Shown here: one piece after another, positions 63,812 to 64,000 of the stretch
Layout: every line of letters starts with the position of its first letter
How positions within the stretch are numbered: position 1 is the stretch's first letter
Assembly (NCBI GenBank): GCA_029215795.1
Contig: JARDYH010000004.1
Location: 219,345,017-219,409,016 of the forward strand
Reading direction: 5' to 3'
DNA: 64,000 nt
Source of the DNA: Anniella stebbinsi
Lineage: Eukaryota; Chordata; Lepidosauria; Squamata; Anniellidae
Translations under genes and position numbers: made by a program
Notes under the pieces: generated by a model
Seen by the model: the letters and a program-made list of their open reading frames with translations, nothing else
What the model was told of the DNA's origin: nothing
Databases searched by the model: none

Positions 63812-64000
63812 GTCATGAGAACGTAGGGCCCTGCCTTATACTGAATCAGACCCTTGGTCCATCTAACCCAGTACTGTTGACACTGACTGGCAGCAGCTCT
63901 CCAGGGTTTCAGGCAGGATTCTTTCCCAGCCCTACTTGGAGATGCCGAAAATTGAAACTGGGACTTTCTGCATGCAAAGCAGGTGCTCTACCATTGACCT
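63812..64000 (-). mobile_element. tRNA-derived SINE, clipped by window end
   Basis: CCTGCCTTATACTGAATCAG, ACCCTTGGTCCATCTAACCC, GACACTGACTGGCAGCAGCT, CTCCAGGGTTTCAGGC and GCATGCAAAGCAGGTGCTCT. Read on the minus strand the tRNA-like head (AGAGCACCTGCTTTGCATGC) lies at the window edge and is cut off. Best-preserved SINE copy of this family here. Confidence 0.85.

Noticed and set aside
63812..64000. Functional tRNA gene on the minus strand
   Set aside because: The tRNA-like head belongs to a dispersed SINE and is followed by SINE body rather than a cloverleaf and T-run terminator.

Overview
The window reads as non-coding vertebrate DNA, most likely from a squamate reptile (lizard or snake). The pointers are CR1 LINE 3' ends with their octamer-like tails, tRNA-derived SINEs of squamate type, a 5S-rRNA-derived SINE, an L1 relic, abundant microsatellites and many hairpin-shaped hAT-type MITEs. 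I cannot fix the species. I found no convincing protein-coding gene, rRNA or tRNA gene. The open frames are short, lack conserved domains, or come from microsatellites and transposon relics.

The main content is a layered set of mobile elements, given local labels here. H1 is a palindromic hAT-like MITE of about 320 bp with ends TAGGGTGACCAGAT; ten copies occur near 0.6, 3.6, 4.7, 13.0, 13.5, 15.3, 24.7, 36.3, 37.5 and 58.0 kb, several with 7-8 bp target duplications. H2 (TAGGGATG ends) lies at 7.1, 19.9 and 39.6 kb, H3 (TAGGCCTGTGC ends) at 39.8 kb, and H4 (internal TGCACAAAT motifs) at 21.4, 27.4, 42.4, 53.7, 55.5 and 59.8 kb. H5 (TAGGGCATGTCTACAC ends) lies at 32.7 and 63.0 kb. H6 (GATCTACAC ends) lies at 1.6, 24.6, 37.6 and 45.0 kb, H7 (CAGACAACA ends) at 6.1, 8.1 and 28.4 kb, and P1 (short GCTATCCAAG hairpins) at 5.4, 8.8, 28.1 and 55.8 kb. 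A CpG-rich 1.24 kb element at 11.0-12.3 kb has the same outer ends as H1. U1 is an interspersed family I could not classify, with about nine copies.

Retroelements: CR1 3' ends (22.6, 23.2, 25.6, 33.5, 39.2, 44.4, 52.9, 56.1, 61.6 kb); LINE-derived 3' ends with AT-rich tails (5.7, 16.0, 19.8/20.4, 23.7, 34.8/35.9, 40.8 kb); a LINE here called V, with two insertions bounded by perfect 12-13 bp duplications (11.6 and 35.0 kb); an L1 ORF2 relic (31.3 kb); a LINE reverse-transcriptase fragment (63.5 kb); a 2.07 kb L1-like insertion without recognisable ORFs, bounded by a 16-bp duplication (47.1-49.2 kb); and a possible solo LTR (46.2-47.0 kb).

Nesting gives relative ages. H1 sits in a tRNA-SINE (13.0 kb) and in an H6 hairpin (24.7 kb). 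An H6-type element sits in H1 (37.6 kb), H2 in a LINE end (19.9 kb) and H3 in H2 (39.8 kb). LINE V sits in the GC-rich hAT and in a LINE end, CR1 in U1 (39.2 kb), and H5 in U1 (32.7 kb). The remaining sequence is single-copy. Some stretches (about 9.1, 33.9 and 43.1 kb) look like candidate conserved non-coding elements by texture only, so the window may be an intron or intergenic desert.
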